Positions 34,136 through 42,532 of a stretch of 64,000 bases of DNA are shown here, piece after piece. The stretch lies in NCBI GenBank assembly GCA_020637445.1, contig JACJVZ010000001.1, positions 1,488,001-1,552,000 of the forward strand. Reading direction: 5' to 3'. The notes beneath the pieces are model-generated. The model searched no databases and was not told the DNA's origin. It saw only the letters and a program-made list of their open reading frames with translations. Made by a program: the position numbers and the translations under genes. The DNA is from Calditrichota bacterium (GTDB lineage: Bacteria > Electryoneota > RPQS01). Numbering within the stretch: the first letter of the stretch is position 1; each line of letters begins with the position of its first letter.

Positions 34136-36184
34136 ATGAAATCACATCGATTTAGAATCATTACGGTGCTGGTGCTCATTGTGCTGGGCGCGTACGTTTT
34201 GTACCCGACTTTGCGCTATGAGCAGCTCTCCGACGAGGAAACGGCAAAGCTGACCCAGCTTGCAGACGTTACCGGAATGCCGTTGTCGCAACTGGCTTCG
34301 GACATATTCCGCGACGACGTGGACCTTGCCGGAGAAATCCAGCAATCAGACTTGCCGGAAGCCGACAAGGCAGCGGCGATTGAACAAGTCAACTATCTTC
34401 GCGGAGATTTCCAGAAGAGTTTGATCGCGAACAGAACGTTGGCCATCAAGCGCGGATTGGACTTGCAGGGTGGTATGTACCTCGTGCTGGAAGTTGATCT
34501 TGTGCAGATGCTTGAGAATTCCGCGAAGGGCAAAGACGAGCAGTACGAAGCTCTAATGAAGGAAGTCACCGCGGCAAGCAAGAGTCCTGACGTGGAAGTG
34601 TTTGACGCGTTGGAGTCCACGGCGCGGAGAATGAATATTTCGCTCTCGCGTTACTGGGGCGAAGCGGGCCAGAGCGACGACGACGTTTTGTCTGAAATGA
34701 AGACGAGATCAGAAGACGCGATTGACCGTTCGCTCGAGATTTTGCGCAACCGCGTTGACCAATTCGGCGTTTCCGAGCCTTCGATCAGCAAGCTGGGAGC
34801 TTCGCGCATCGCGTTGGAACTTCCGGGTGTGAAGGATCCGATTCGCGCGCGTGAATTGGTGGGCCGCACGGCATTGCTCGAGTTCAAGTTATTGGCCGAA
34901 ACCGAGCGCGCGCAGGACGTACTGACCGCCTTGGACGAAGGTGTCGCCAGAAGGATGTCGGGCGATACGACCTCGGCTGCAGCGTCTGTAGATTCCATGA
35001 AAACGGATTCGCTGGCGGCGGATTCGATGAAGACGGATTCGTTGGCGAGTGACACGGTACAGGAAGCAAGCGACTTGTTTGCGGAGGCCGATTCATTGGC
35101 CGGCGATACTGCCAGTGACAAGGAGCATCCGCTGTTGTCGCTTCTGGTCGGCGGCACGGGTGACATTTTGGTTCCGACCGAGAATCGCGGCAAGGTGACC
35201 CGTATTTTGTCGTCGATTGAGAATCAGCGGTTTATTCCTCGCGATCTTGAGTTCCTTTGGTCTTCGAAGCCTGAAGTCTTGGGTGCGGATCAAAAGGAAT
35301 TTTGGAGACTCTATATTGTTAAGTCGCGCGCAGAAATGACGGGCGACAAGCTCGCGGACGCACGCTCTTCGATAGGTTCGGGTTACGATCCGTCCCAGTC
35401 CGGCAAGCCGATTGTTCAGATCGAGTTTACTCGTGACGGCGGACGCGTATTTGCGCGCGTCACAGGCGCGAACGTCGGCAAACGACTGGGTATCGTGCTT
35501 GACAACAAGGTTTACATGGCACCCAACTTGAAAGAGAAAATCACCGGCGGATCGGCTGTGATCACGGGCTTGGACGACACGGAAGAAGCGCGCGATATCG
35601 CGATTGTGCTGCGTGCCGGTGCTCTGCCCGCTTCGGTGAACGTAGTCGAAGAACGTACGGTGGGTCCGTCGCTGGGAACGGACTCGGTTGCGGCGGGCAA
35701 GACGAGTTTGATGCTATCGTTCCTTGCAGTGACCTTATTCATGTTGTTCTACTATCGTTTGTCCGGCGGCATCGCGGACGTGGCGATGATTTTGAACGTC
35801 TTCCTGCTGTTAGCGGCTCTGGCATTGTTCCAGTTTACGCTGACGATGCCCGGTATCGCGGGTATCATCTTGACGATCGGTATGGCGGTGGACGCGAACG
35901 TGTTGATCTTCGAGCGTATTCGCGAAGAGCTCAGGCTCGGGAAGACAGTGCGCGCGGCGATAGACGCCGGATTTGAGCGCGCGATTGTAACGATTATTGA
36001 CGCCAACGTAACGACCGCAATTGCCGGCGTTGTGCTTTTGGTATACGGTTCGGGTCCGATCAAGGGCTTTGCCTTGACGTTGACCATCGGTATTCTCATC
36101 AACCTTTTTGCGGCGATCTTCTTCACTCGTCTGATTTATGACCTGTGGGTCGGCCGCCGTCAAGTTCAAACCCTTAGCATCTGA
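34136..36184 (+). CDS. secD: Protein translocase subunit SecD
   Basis: 682 residues, proton-driven membrane protein that pulls exported chains through SecYEG. N-terminal membrane helix, the conserved RGLDLQGGMYLVLEVDL, ILRNRVDQFGVSEPSISKLG, periplasmic P1 domain, then the six-helix RND region with AGALPASVNVVEERTVGPSL, GIAGIILTIGMAVDANVLIFE and RIREELRLGKTVRAAIDAGF. An insertion at about residues 278-331 is rich in Asp, Ser, Ala and Thr and contains a 30-bp tandem repeat. One-base overlap with secF. Confidence 0.96.
   Translation: MKSHRFRIITVLVLIVLGAYVLYPTLRYEQLSDEETAKLTQLADVTGMPLSQLASDIFRDDVDLAGEIQQSDLPEADKAAAIEQVNYLRGDFQKSLIANRTLAIKRGLDLQGGMYLVLEVDLVQMLENSAKGKDEQYEALMKEVTAASKSPDVEVFDALESTARRMNISLSRYWGEAGQSDDDVLSEMKTRSEDAIDRSLEILRNRVDQFGVSEPSISKLGASRIALELPGVKDPIRARELVGRTALLEFKLLAETERAQDVLTALDEGVARRMSGDTTSAAASVDSMKTDSLAADSMKTDSLASDTVQEASDLFAEADSLAGDTASDKEHPLLSLLVGGTGDILVPTENRGKVTRILSSIENQRFIPRDLEFLWSSKPEVLGADQKEFWRLYIVKSRAEMTGDKLADARSSIGSGYDPSQSGKPIVQIEFTRDGGRVFARVTGANVGKRLGIVLDNKVYMAPNLKEKITGGSAVITGLDDTEEARDIAIVLRAGALPASVNVVEERTVGPSLGTDSVAAGKTSLMLSFLAVTLFMLFYYRLSGGIADVAMILNVFLLLAALALFQFTLTMPGIAGIILTIGMAVDANVLIFERIREELRLGKTVRAAIDAGFERAIVTIIDANVTTAIAGVVLLVYGSGPIKGFALTLTIGILINLFAAIFFTRLIYDLWVGRRQVQTLSI
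34991..35050 (+). repeat. Tandem 30-bp repeat inside secD
   Basis: Two adjacent 30-base copies (34991-35020 and 35021-35050) encoding DSMKTDSLAA and DSMKTDSLAS. They lie in the acidic insertion of the periplasmic domain. Confidence 0.85.
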
Positions 36185-37092
36185 TGATCCAGTTTTTCAA
36201 GGACAGCAACTATAATTTCGTCGGCTACCGCTGGCGAGCGATAACGATCTCCGCGATCATTGTCTTGGCGGGTCTTGTGATGAGCATCGTTCGCGGCCCG
36301 AACTGGTCGATCGATTTCCGCGGTGGTTTGGACATGCAGGTCAGGTTCGAACAGGACGTGACGGACGGCCAAGTCCGTTCGGCGCTTTCGGGCTTAGATG
36401 TGGGCGAAGTGAAGACGATCTCAAGTCTCGGCGAACGCAACGACATGCTAATCCGTATGAAAGAGACGGACAACGTGGGCGCGCTTCAGGACACGATTGG
36501 CCACCGTTTGACTTCGGCGTTTCCCGGCAATCCTTGGGAGTTTCGCGGAGTTGAAGTCGTAGGTCCGAAGGTCGGCAAGGAGCTTCGCAATCAAGCTATG
36601 ATATCGGCGGCTGTTGCATTGGTGCTTTTGCTGATATATATTTCATGGCGATTCGAGTTTGCGTATGCGGTCGGAGCGATCGCGGCGCTTCTGCACGACG
36701 TTCTGGTGACGTGGGCCTTTTTTATGTTCTTCGGATATGAAATCAGCTTGTCGGTACTGGCGGCGTTCTTGACACTGATCGGATTCTCGTTGAACGACAC
36801 CGTGGTGGTGTTTGACCGAATCCGTGAAAACTTGAAGAAGCTGCGTCAGATGAAGCTCGCGGATATTATGAATCAGAGCGTCAACGAAACGTTGTCGCGA
36901 ACGGTGATTACTTCGTTGACGGTGTTTTTGACGATTTTGGTGTTGTTCATCTTCGGCGGACCGGTGCTGAAAGGATTCAGTTTCGCGATGCTCGTGGGTG
37001 TAATCACCGGAACGTATTCGTCGGTTTACATTGCGGCACCGGTTGTGCTTGAGTGGGCCGAGCGAAAAGCGATTCAGGGGAAGAAAAAGTAG
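36184..37092 (+). CDS. secF: Protein translocase subunit SecF
   Basis: 302 residues, partner of SecD. N-terminal helix then SIDFRGGLDMQVRFEQDV; GPKVGKELRNQAMISAAVAL opens the membrane domain; LSVLAAFLTLIGFSLNDTVV and FDRIRENLKK are the family signature; SVNETLSRTVITSLTVFLTI follows. The start overlaps the secD stop (TGATG). A strong terminator follows 22 bases after the stop codon, so secDF form a two-gene operon. Confidence 0.97.
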   Translation: MIQFFKDSNYNFVGYRWRAITISAIIVLAGLVMSIVRGPNWSIDFRGGLDMQVRFEQDVTDGQVRSALSGLDVGEVKTISSLGERNDMLIRMKETDNVGALQDTIGHRLTSAFPGNPWEFRGVEVVGPKVGKELRNQAMISAAVALVLLLIYISWRFEFAYAVGAIAALLHDVLVTWAFFMFFGYEISLSVLAAFLTLIGFSLNDTVVVFDRIRENLKKLRQMKLADIMNQSVNETLSRTVITSLTVFLTILVLFIFGGPVLKGFSFAMLVGVITGTYSSVYIAAPVVLEWAERKAIQGKKK

Positions 37093-37113
37093 CCAAAGCA
37101 AGAGTGCCTCGCA

Positions 37114-37140
37114 GCCCCGCGAGAGCGGGGCTTTTTTTTG
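37114..37140 (+). terminator. Rho-independent terminator after secF
   Basis: Perfect eight-base stem AGCCCCGC/GCGGGGCT with a GAGA loop and a run of eight T. Confidence 0.95.
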
Positions 37141-37153
37141 AGGGTTTAGAATA

Positions 37154-38431
37154 GTGGTCACAGCAGTATTGGGCGCCCAGTGGGGCGACGAAGGCAAAGG
37201 GAAAATCGTTGACTACCTGAGTGAGCGCGCAGACGTAGTGTGCCGCTATCAGGGCGGCGCGAACGCGGGTCACACGATTATCGAAGGCGGGCGCAAGTTC
37301 GTCCTTCACCTCCTCCCTGCCGGTATTTTGCGTCCCAATACGATATGCGTAATTGGCGGCGGCGTGGTAGTCGATCCGGGTGCGCTATTGGACGAGATTG
37401 CGCAGCTCGAAGCGGCGGGAATCAATCTTGACGGCAGACTTTTTGTCAGTCATCAGGCGCATTTGATCATGCCGTACCACAAGCTATTGGACAGCATACA
37501 CGAGACGCAGGGCGAGCGCGTGAAGATCGGCACGACGGGCCGCGGAATCGGTCCCGCGTACGTAGACAAAGTCGCTCGCGTGGGTATTCGTATCGTGGAT
37601 TTGCTTGACCGGGATTCGCTGCGGAGAAAGATTCGCGCGAACGTGGAAGAGAAGAACCGTTTGCTGTCGAAAGTTTATTCGACTGCGGAGATGGACGTTG
37701 AGGCGATTGTCGAGGAATATGTCGCCTTCGACCAAAAGATCGATCCTTATGTCAAAGACGTGTCGGTGCTGTTGGACGACACGATTCGCGCCGGCAAGAA
37801 CGTCATTTTGGAAGGCGCGCAAGGAACTTTGCTCGACGTGGACATGGGGACCTACCCATTCGTGACTTCTTCGAATCCGACGGTCGGCGGCGCGTGCACG
37901 GGGTTGGGCATTGGTCCTCGCAGAATTGACCACGTGATCGGAATTATTAAGGCTTACACGACGCGCGTCGGCGAAGGTCCGTTTCCGACCGAAATCACGG
38001 ACGGCGAGGAACAGAAGAAACTGCGCGAAAAGGGTGACGAGTTCGGTGCGACTACGGGCAGACCACGGCGCTGCGGTTGGTTCGACGGCGTGGCAGCGAA
38101 GTTTGCGGCGCGTGTGAACAGTTTGGACGCGTGGGCGGTCACAAAGCTGGACATATTGACGGGCATGGAGAAGATCAAGTTTTGCGTTTCCTATGACGAC
38201 GGTCAGCGAACTTATCGGAATTTTCCACCGGACAGCCGGACGTTGTCTACTGTAAATCCGGTTTACGAAGAACTGCCCGGTTGGAGCGAGAGCTTGGATC
38301 ACGTGAAGAAGTTGGACGATTTTCCGAAAGCAGCGAGAGATTATTTGCGCTTCATCGAGGAGTTCACCGGAGTTCCAGTTTCAATAGCCTCGGTTGGAGC
38401 TTCTCGCGAACAAACTATCATGTTGCGGTAG
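37154..38431 (+). CDS. purA: Adenylosuccinate synthetase
   Basis: First committed step from IMP to AMP, GTP-dependent. 425 residues starting with GTG, with GAGGG about ten bases upstream. Signatures: LGAQWGDEGKGKIVDYLSE (P-loop and catalytic Asp), GGANAGHTI with the catalytic His, TGRGIGPAYVDKVAR, LEGAQGTLLDVDMGTYPF and VGEGPFPTEITD, TTGRPRRCGWFDG. Together with purH, purN and punA it gives the window several purine genes in different operons. Confidence 0.97.
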   Translation: MVTAVLGAQWGDEGKGKIVDYLSERADVVCRYQGGANAGHTIIEGGRKFVLHLLPAGILRPNTICVIGGGVVVDPGALLDEIAQLEAAGINLDGRLFVSHQAHLIMPYHKLLDSIHETQGERVKIGTTGRGIGPAYVDKVARVGIRIVDLLDRDSLRRKIRANVEEKNRLLSKVYSTAEMDVEAIVEEYVAFDQKIDPYVKDVSVLLDDTIRAGKNVILEGAQGTLLDVDMGTYPFVTSSNPTVGGACTGLGIGPRRIDHVIGIIKAYTTRVGEGPFPTEITDGEEQKKLREKGDEFGATTGRPRRCGWFDGVAAKFAARVNSLDAWAVTKLDILTGMEKIKFCVSYDDGQRTYRNFPPDSRTLSTVNPVYEELPGWSESLDHVKKLDDFPKAARDYLRFIEEFTGVPVSIASVGASREQTIMLR

Positions 38432-38445
38432 ACAAACGAGTTTGA

Positions 38446-38472
38446 CGCTGCGTTGCAATATGCAATGCAGCG
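38446..38472. repeat. 12-bp imperfect palindrome between purA and tRNA-Lys
   Basis: CGCTGCGTTGCA, three-base loop, TGCAATGCAGCG, with one G-T wobble. It lies 15 bases after the purA stop and six bases before the tRNA. There is no T-run, so it may be a processing or regulatory structure rather than a simple terminator. Confidence 0.6.
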
Positions 38473-38478
38473 ACGGTT

Positions 38479-38551
38479 GAGAGCGTAGCTCAGTTGGTAG
38501 AGCACCGCCCTTTTAAGGCGATGGTCCCGGGTTCGAGCCCCGGCGCTCTCA
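38479..38551 (+). tRNA. tRNA-Lys (anticodon TTT)
   Basis: 73 nt cloverleaf: acceptor GAGAGCG/CGCTCTC, D arm GCTC/GAGC, anticodon loop CTTTTAA (anticodon TTT), T arm CCGGG/CCCGG with loop TTCGAGC, discriminator A. The top pair of the anticodon stem (C27-A43) is a mismatch. CCA is not encoded. Confidence 0.97.
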
Positions 38552-38559
38552 CGAAAAGA

Positions 38560-38589
38560 CCCATGACAAGCAGTTGTCGTGGGTTTTTT
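38560..38589 (+). terminator. Terminator after tRNA-Lys
   Basis: Ten-base stem CCCATGACAA/TTGTCGTGGG with one G-T pair, GCAG loop, then six T. Confidence 0.9.
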
Positions 38590-38638
38590 GCATGGGGCAC
38601 GGGCTTTGCGCTCTGAAAAGGGTCACACGAGGCTCGAT

Positions 38639-39637
38639 ATGTCAAGTAGTTTACTCGCAACAGAATCGCAAGTCGATTCACGCATTTACCACCCCGCTCC
38701 GTTGGCGACATTGCACGCGGATAAAGGGGCGCACTTTGACCTGTACCTTGGCGTTCCGACGCGAACGGGACAACGGTACGTGCTTTATAAATCCGCGGAC
38801 TTGGACTTGACGGAACAGAAGCGAGTGGAGTTAATCGAGCGGGGAGTAAAGTTTCTCTATGTGGCGGACGAGGATGCGGGATCCTATTTCTCGTTTGTCG
38901 ACCGGACTGTGGGAGACGTTTTGAACTCAGAAAGTTCGTCACCCGAAGAGAAGTCTAAGATTTTGTATCAAACGACTTCATCGTTAGTGCAAGCGACCTT
39001 TTCGCGTCCCGAGTCACCGGTGCTGATGAAAACGAACCGGACTTTGGTTGAACACACAGTGGACGCATTAGCCGCTGACCCGGCTTTGTTGCGGGCAATG
39101 GCAGGGACGTTTTCATTGGACTATTCGCTGTACACGCACGCGGTGCACGTCGCGACATTCGGAACGGCACTATTGATGGAGATCATGGGCACGGAAGCGC
39201 GCGTGAAAGAAGCCGCGATGGGATTTTTGCTTCACGACGTAGGGAAATGCCGGGTGCCGTCTCAGATATTACGGAAGACGGGAATTTTGACTTCGGTGGA
39301 AATGAAAGAAGTCGAGAAACATCCGGAGCACGGGGTCGCTTTAATGCAGCAGCACGAAGAAATCGGGAGCATTGCACTGGACATCATTCACTCTCATCAC
39401 GAGAAATTGAACGGTCGCGGGTACCCGAGGAGGCTGCCTCCCGAAAAATTATCTTTGGAGACCCGTATTTGCACTATCATAGATATCTATGATGCTCTAA
39501 CATCTCACCGCGTTTACAAACCGGCATTGCATGGGGTAGAAGCATTAACCCTTATGCGCGACAAGATGTACGAAGAGATTGACACGGGTCTGTTAAAACA
39601 ACTGATACGCCTGCTCGGTCCGCACGACAATAAGTGA
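38639..39637 (+). CDS. HD-GYP domain protein (probable c-di-GMP phosphodiesterase)
   Basis: 332 residues. The ATG at 38639 has GAGG upstream and begins SSSLLATESQV; the frame is open to 38579, but that would start inside the terminator. The N-terminal 150 residues are soluble and of no recognised family. The C-terminal HD-GYP domain has its full metal set: YTHAVHVATFG, LLHDVGKCRVP, EKHPEHG, HSHHEKLNGRGYP and IIDIYDALTSHRVYKP. The usual DG before xGYP is NG, which is tolerated elsewhere. No membrane segment and no receiver domain, so the signal input is unknown. Confidence 0.9.
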   Translation: MSSSLLATESQVDSRIYHPAPLATLHADKGAHFDLYLGVPTRTGQRYVLYKSADLDLTEQKRVELIERGVKFLYVADEDAGSYFSFVDRTVGDVLNSESSSPEEKSKILYQTTSSLVQATFSRPESPVLMKTNRTLVEHTVDALAADPALLRAMAGTFSLDYSLYTHAVHVATFGTALLMEIMGTEARVKEAAMGFLLHDVGKCRVPSQILRKTGILTSVEMKEVEKHPEHGVALMQQHEEIGSIALDIIHSHHEKLNGRGYPRRLPPEKLSLETRICTIIDIYDALTSHRVYKPALHGVEALTLMRDKMYEEIDTGLLKQLIRLLGPHDNK

Positions 39638-39701
39638 CCGGTACTTAGCATTCGTCAAGTTCGCCTTGATTACGCCGATACTTAATGTGGAGGCAAGGCG
39701 A

Positions 39702-39896
39702 ATGGATGAAATCAGGACCCGTCGCTTGGAAGACGAGCGACCCATCACGCGAGAACAATCGAACAGACTCGTTCCCGTCAACCGTCGCAAGGACGGGATG
39801 CTGTTCAGAGTAATCGCGGAACGCATCAAGACGGGTTACTACGAATCGACGCAAGTACTCAAAGAAATCGCCGACCGAATAGCTGGCACAAAATAA
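39702..39896 (+). CDS. Small protein with FlgM-like C-terminus
   Basis: 64 residues, charged. The C-terminal part RVIAERIKTGYYESTQVLKE then IADRIAG has the helical pattern of the sigma-binding end of FlgM-type anti-sigma factors; the N-terminal part (EIRTRRLEDERPITREQSNR) does not match. ATG at 39702 is preferred over an upstream TTG (39666) because AAGG lies five bases before it. It follows the HD-GYP gene by 64 bases and is followed at once by a terminator. No flagellar gene is in the window; the FlgM link is tentative. Confidence 0.6.
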   Translation: MDEIRTRRLEDERPITREQSNRLVPVNRRKDGMLFRVIAERIKTGYYESTQVLKEIADRIAGTK

Positions 39897-39922
39897 AAGG
39901 CCGAACGGAAGTTCGGCCTTTT
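39897..39922. terminator. Bidirectional terminator between convergent genes
   Basis: Ten-base perfect stem AAGGCCGAAC/GTTCGGCCTT with GGAA loop, directly after the stop of the small FlgM-like gene. The minus-strand side reads into TTTTATTTT, so it should also stop rsmE transcription. Confidence 0.92.
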
Positions 39923-39943
39923 CATTTGTTGTTAGTCCGACTA

Positions 39944-40660
39944 CTACAGCGCTTCCAGTTCTCCGAGCAGAAACGTGAGTCCGGCAACGACCGCCGTTTC
40001 GCTGCGAAGCCTGCGGTTGCCGAGGCGAAAGACGTTGGCTTTGTGTTTCAGAACTTCAAACTCGGGATCGGCGAATCCGCCTTCGGGGCCGACAATCAGA
40101 CAATGCGACTCCGGAGACGAGAGCACATAGGATGCCTCGTCAGTATCTAACTCAGGGTGTGCAACCCACAGTGTAGAATTTTGGTGCTCTCGCAGGGCAT
40201 AGTCAAGGCTGTCGGAGATTCTGATATTCATCAGCCGGGCACGGCCGGTTTGTTTCGTCGCTTGGATTGCGACACGCTGGAGTTTCTCTACTTTGTTCTC
40301 CGAAAAAATTTCCTGACTTCTCGCCATCTTGACCCACCACAGTTCGCGCACACCCATTTGCACGGCAAAGGACACAACGTCCCGCGAGGCATTGCCTTGC
40401 AGGTTGCCGCAAATCACGGACAGATGAAAGACGGGTTCGCCGAATTCCGGGAGCGATTCAAGAATTTCGAGTTTGCCGTCGTTGTTCAGAAGCGATTTGT
40501 AGACCATGCCATTTCCGTCGGTGGCCATGATCTCGTCTCCCGCGCGCGCACGGCGGACGCGCGTCAGGTGGTGGAGTTCCGTTTCCGACAGTGTAATGAT
40601 GCCGCCGGCAATCGTGCCGTCACCGAAGTATGCGAATTCGCCGTGATCTTGTCCTACCAT
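39944..40660 (-). CDS. rsmE: 16S rRNA m3U1498 methyltransferase
   Basis: SPOUT-family methyltransferase, 238 residues. N-terminal PUA-like domain (TLSETELHHLTRVRRARAGD), then the knotted domain with MGVRELWWVKMARSQE, ATKQTGRARLMNI, CLIVGPEGGFADPEFEVL and the SAM-site RLGNRRLRSETAVVAGL. The start overlaps the upstream barrel gene by seven bases. Confidence 0.94.
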   Translation of the reverse strand: MVGQDHGEFAYFGDGTIAGGIITLSETELHHLTRVRRARAGDEIMATDGNGMVYKSLLNNDGKLEILESLPEFGEPVFHLSVICGNLQGNASRDVVSFAVQMGVRELWWVKMARSQEIFSENKVEKLQRVAIQATKQTGRARLMNIRISDSLDYALREHQNSTLWVAHPELDTDEASYVLSSPESHCLIVGPEGGFADPEFEVLKHKANVFRLGNRRLRSETAVVAGLTFLLGELEAL

Positions 40661-42462
40661 GTTCTACCGGCCGTTAGTGATCCTGAAATGAAATCGCGGT
40701 CATCGCGGCCCAGCTCTTTTTGCATGACAAATTGGCCGCTGCCTTGCACAAACCACGAATGACCGAACCATTGAAGTCGCGCGATGGGTCCCCACGACTC
40801 AATATCCAAAACTCGCAATGGAGAATCGCCGGATTCAAAACGATCACTTTTGCGGCTGCTGTAAGCCAAACCGGCTCCCGCGAGTGATTTTGCCGTGAGC
40901 TTTCTGGTGAATTCGATCGCAGAGGAAAACACGTCGGTGCGGTCGCTGCGCTCTTCTTCAAATTGCTCCCAATAAAGACGGCCGAGCTCCTCACGCGACA
41001 GGTCCGCTTGCAGCGACACAGACCATCTCTCGACAAACTCGTACGCGACACTGTCTCCAATCGTGACTCTACGAAAAACGGTGGAACGAACTTGACGCGG
41101 ATTCAACTCGAAATCGTAGGCTTGGTAGTTCGCGCTGATACGAAACTCAGGGACATGCAGAACCGTTTCGCTTGGCCGATGGACAAACCTCGAGGTCAGA
41201 AGAAAGAGCCTCGTCCAGCGGTTGTTGGCACTGTTGCGGCCATATATGTAAACGAGATGATTCAAATCGATCAGGGCCGTCACGTGCGCACGCAGTCCGG
41301 GAAAGACAGGAGCGCTGGCACCGGTTTCGAACCTCCACGTCAGCTCGTCGCGGTCGTCGAAATTCTGATCTGAGCGCGTGTCAAGCGTATATTTGCTGAA
41401 AGCGGCACGGGCACGCAGGTTGATTTTTCCCTGAGTCGACAAACCACGTACGGCGAGTTCAGTTTTTCGGCCACTTAAAATCTCACCGCGCACGGATTGG
41501 TTTACGTCGCGGACTCCGATGGAAAGTGCAGCAGAATGCAGGTTTCGTTCGACGGCAAGTTCCGTGTTCAGTCCGGACTCGAGTTCTTTAAGATCAGAAG
41601 CGCTGCCGCGGCGATCATCGAGGTGCGTGTCTTGATAGCGAATATCGCCCTCGCCACGGAGTACGGTTCCTTTGGCGATTTGATAAATCAATTCGTCCGA
41701 CACCCGCATCAAGCGTTCTTCTCGCAACTGCGGCGGGACGGTTTCAGAAAGGAGCACGTCACGCTTGGTCCACGCCAAAGACACATCTACATTGTTGGAG
41801 GCTTCGTCGTAGTTTTGACGCAAGGCATAAACCAAGCCCGCGTCGGCGCCTTCGCGGCTGCCGGGAGCCTCGTAATCGAAGTGTGCTTCGGCCTCATGGC
41901 GAAGCTGGCGGGACGACTCCAAGTCAAACTCTCCGGAGTTCCACGTGCCGATACCGGATTGCGTAACACTCTCGCGGGTGTCTGAAACCGCACCGAAACT
42001 GTGCGAAGATTTTAGAGCGCGGTTCCATCGTGCAATCGGTCCGAAACCGGCGCGGACGAGATGAGATTTATTTTCCTGCGCGAAGGATTGCGCGCCTTGG
42101 CGGGGTTTGTCGACGTAATGCTGTCCGCTTGCTCCGCCCCAGATTGCGAATTTCCTATCGAGCTTTCTCGAAACTGAGGAGTTCCAACGTACATCGTGAC
42201 GCACGCGGCCTTCGCTCGAAAGTCCTCGCGAAATTCCGGTGATCCAATCGGTGTGAAAATTCGCTCTTGTTTTTGCCGGAAGCAAGAACTCAAAGCGGGC
42301 CGTGCCCAACCAACGAGTCAATTCGGCTCCCTCCTCCCAACGCAGCGCGGCGGAATCACGCAGCGCTTCGGTCGGCGGAGGAGCGGGCACGGCGGCCCAC
42401 ACGCTCGAAAAAATCGCCGTGCAAAACGTGAAAACGAGATTTGCGAGAGTGGGATTGCGCAT
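40654..42462 (-). CDS. Predicted outer-membrane beta-barrel protein, unknown function
   Basis: 602 residues from the ATG at 42462, which opens a good signal peptide (RNPTLANLVFTFCTAIFSSV, cleavage after WAA). The body has alternating hydrophobic and polar residues over many 9-12 residue stretches with frequent Arg, Glu and aromatic residues, and it ends in an aromatic residue (SLTAGRTW), all as in outer-membrane barrels. No named family is recognised. The start lies eight bases after the clpX terminator hairpin and has no Shine-Dalgarno. The frame is open to 42498, but that start lies inside the hairpin. Confidence 0.7.
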   Translation of the reverse strand: MRNPTLANLVFTFCTAIFSSVWAAVPAPPPTEALRDSAALRWEEGAELTRWLGTARFEFLLPAKTRANFHTDWITGISRGLSSEGRVRHDVRWNSSVSRKLDRKFAIWGGASGQHYVDKPRQGAQSFAQENKSHLVRAGFGPIARWNRALKSSHSFGAVSDTRESVTQSGIGTWNSGEFDLESSRQLRHEAEAHFDYEAPGSREGADAGLVYALRQNYDEASNNVDVSLAWTKRDVLLSETVPPQLREERLMRVSDELIYQIAKGTVLRGEGDIRYQDTHLDDRRGSASDLKELESGLNTELAVERNLHSAALSIGVRDVNQSVRGEILSGRKTELAVRGLSTQGKINLRARAAFSKYTLDTRSDQNFDDRDELTWRFETGASAPVFPGLRAHVTALIDLNHLVYIYGRNSANNRWTRLFLLTSRFVHRPSETVLHVPEFRISANYQAYDFELNPRQVRSTVFRRVTIGDSVAYEFVERWSVSLQADLSREELGRLYWEQFEEERSDRTDVFSSAIEFTRKLTAKSLAGAGLAYSSRKSDRFESGDSPLRVLDIESWGPIARLQWFGHSWFVQGSGQFVMQKELGRDDRDFISGSLTAGRTW

Positions 42463-42502
42463 AAAAGAAACGGCGTGACAACACGTCAATGTCGTCACGC
42501 CG
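42463..42502 (-). terminator. Terminator after clpX
   Basis: On the minus strand a nine-base stem CGGCGTGAC/GTCACGCCG with a 14-base loop is followed by TTTCTTTT. It closes the tig-clpP-clpX operon. Confidence 0.85.
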
Positions 42503-42532
42503 AGGAAGGAAAATCGGACGGAGAAAGCGCCG

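Noticed and set aside
42456..42495. Promoter TTGACG-N17-TTTTAT before the barrel gene
   Set aside because: The -10-like box overlaps the predicted start codon, so the transcript would lack it; the match falls within the terminator.
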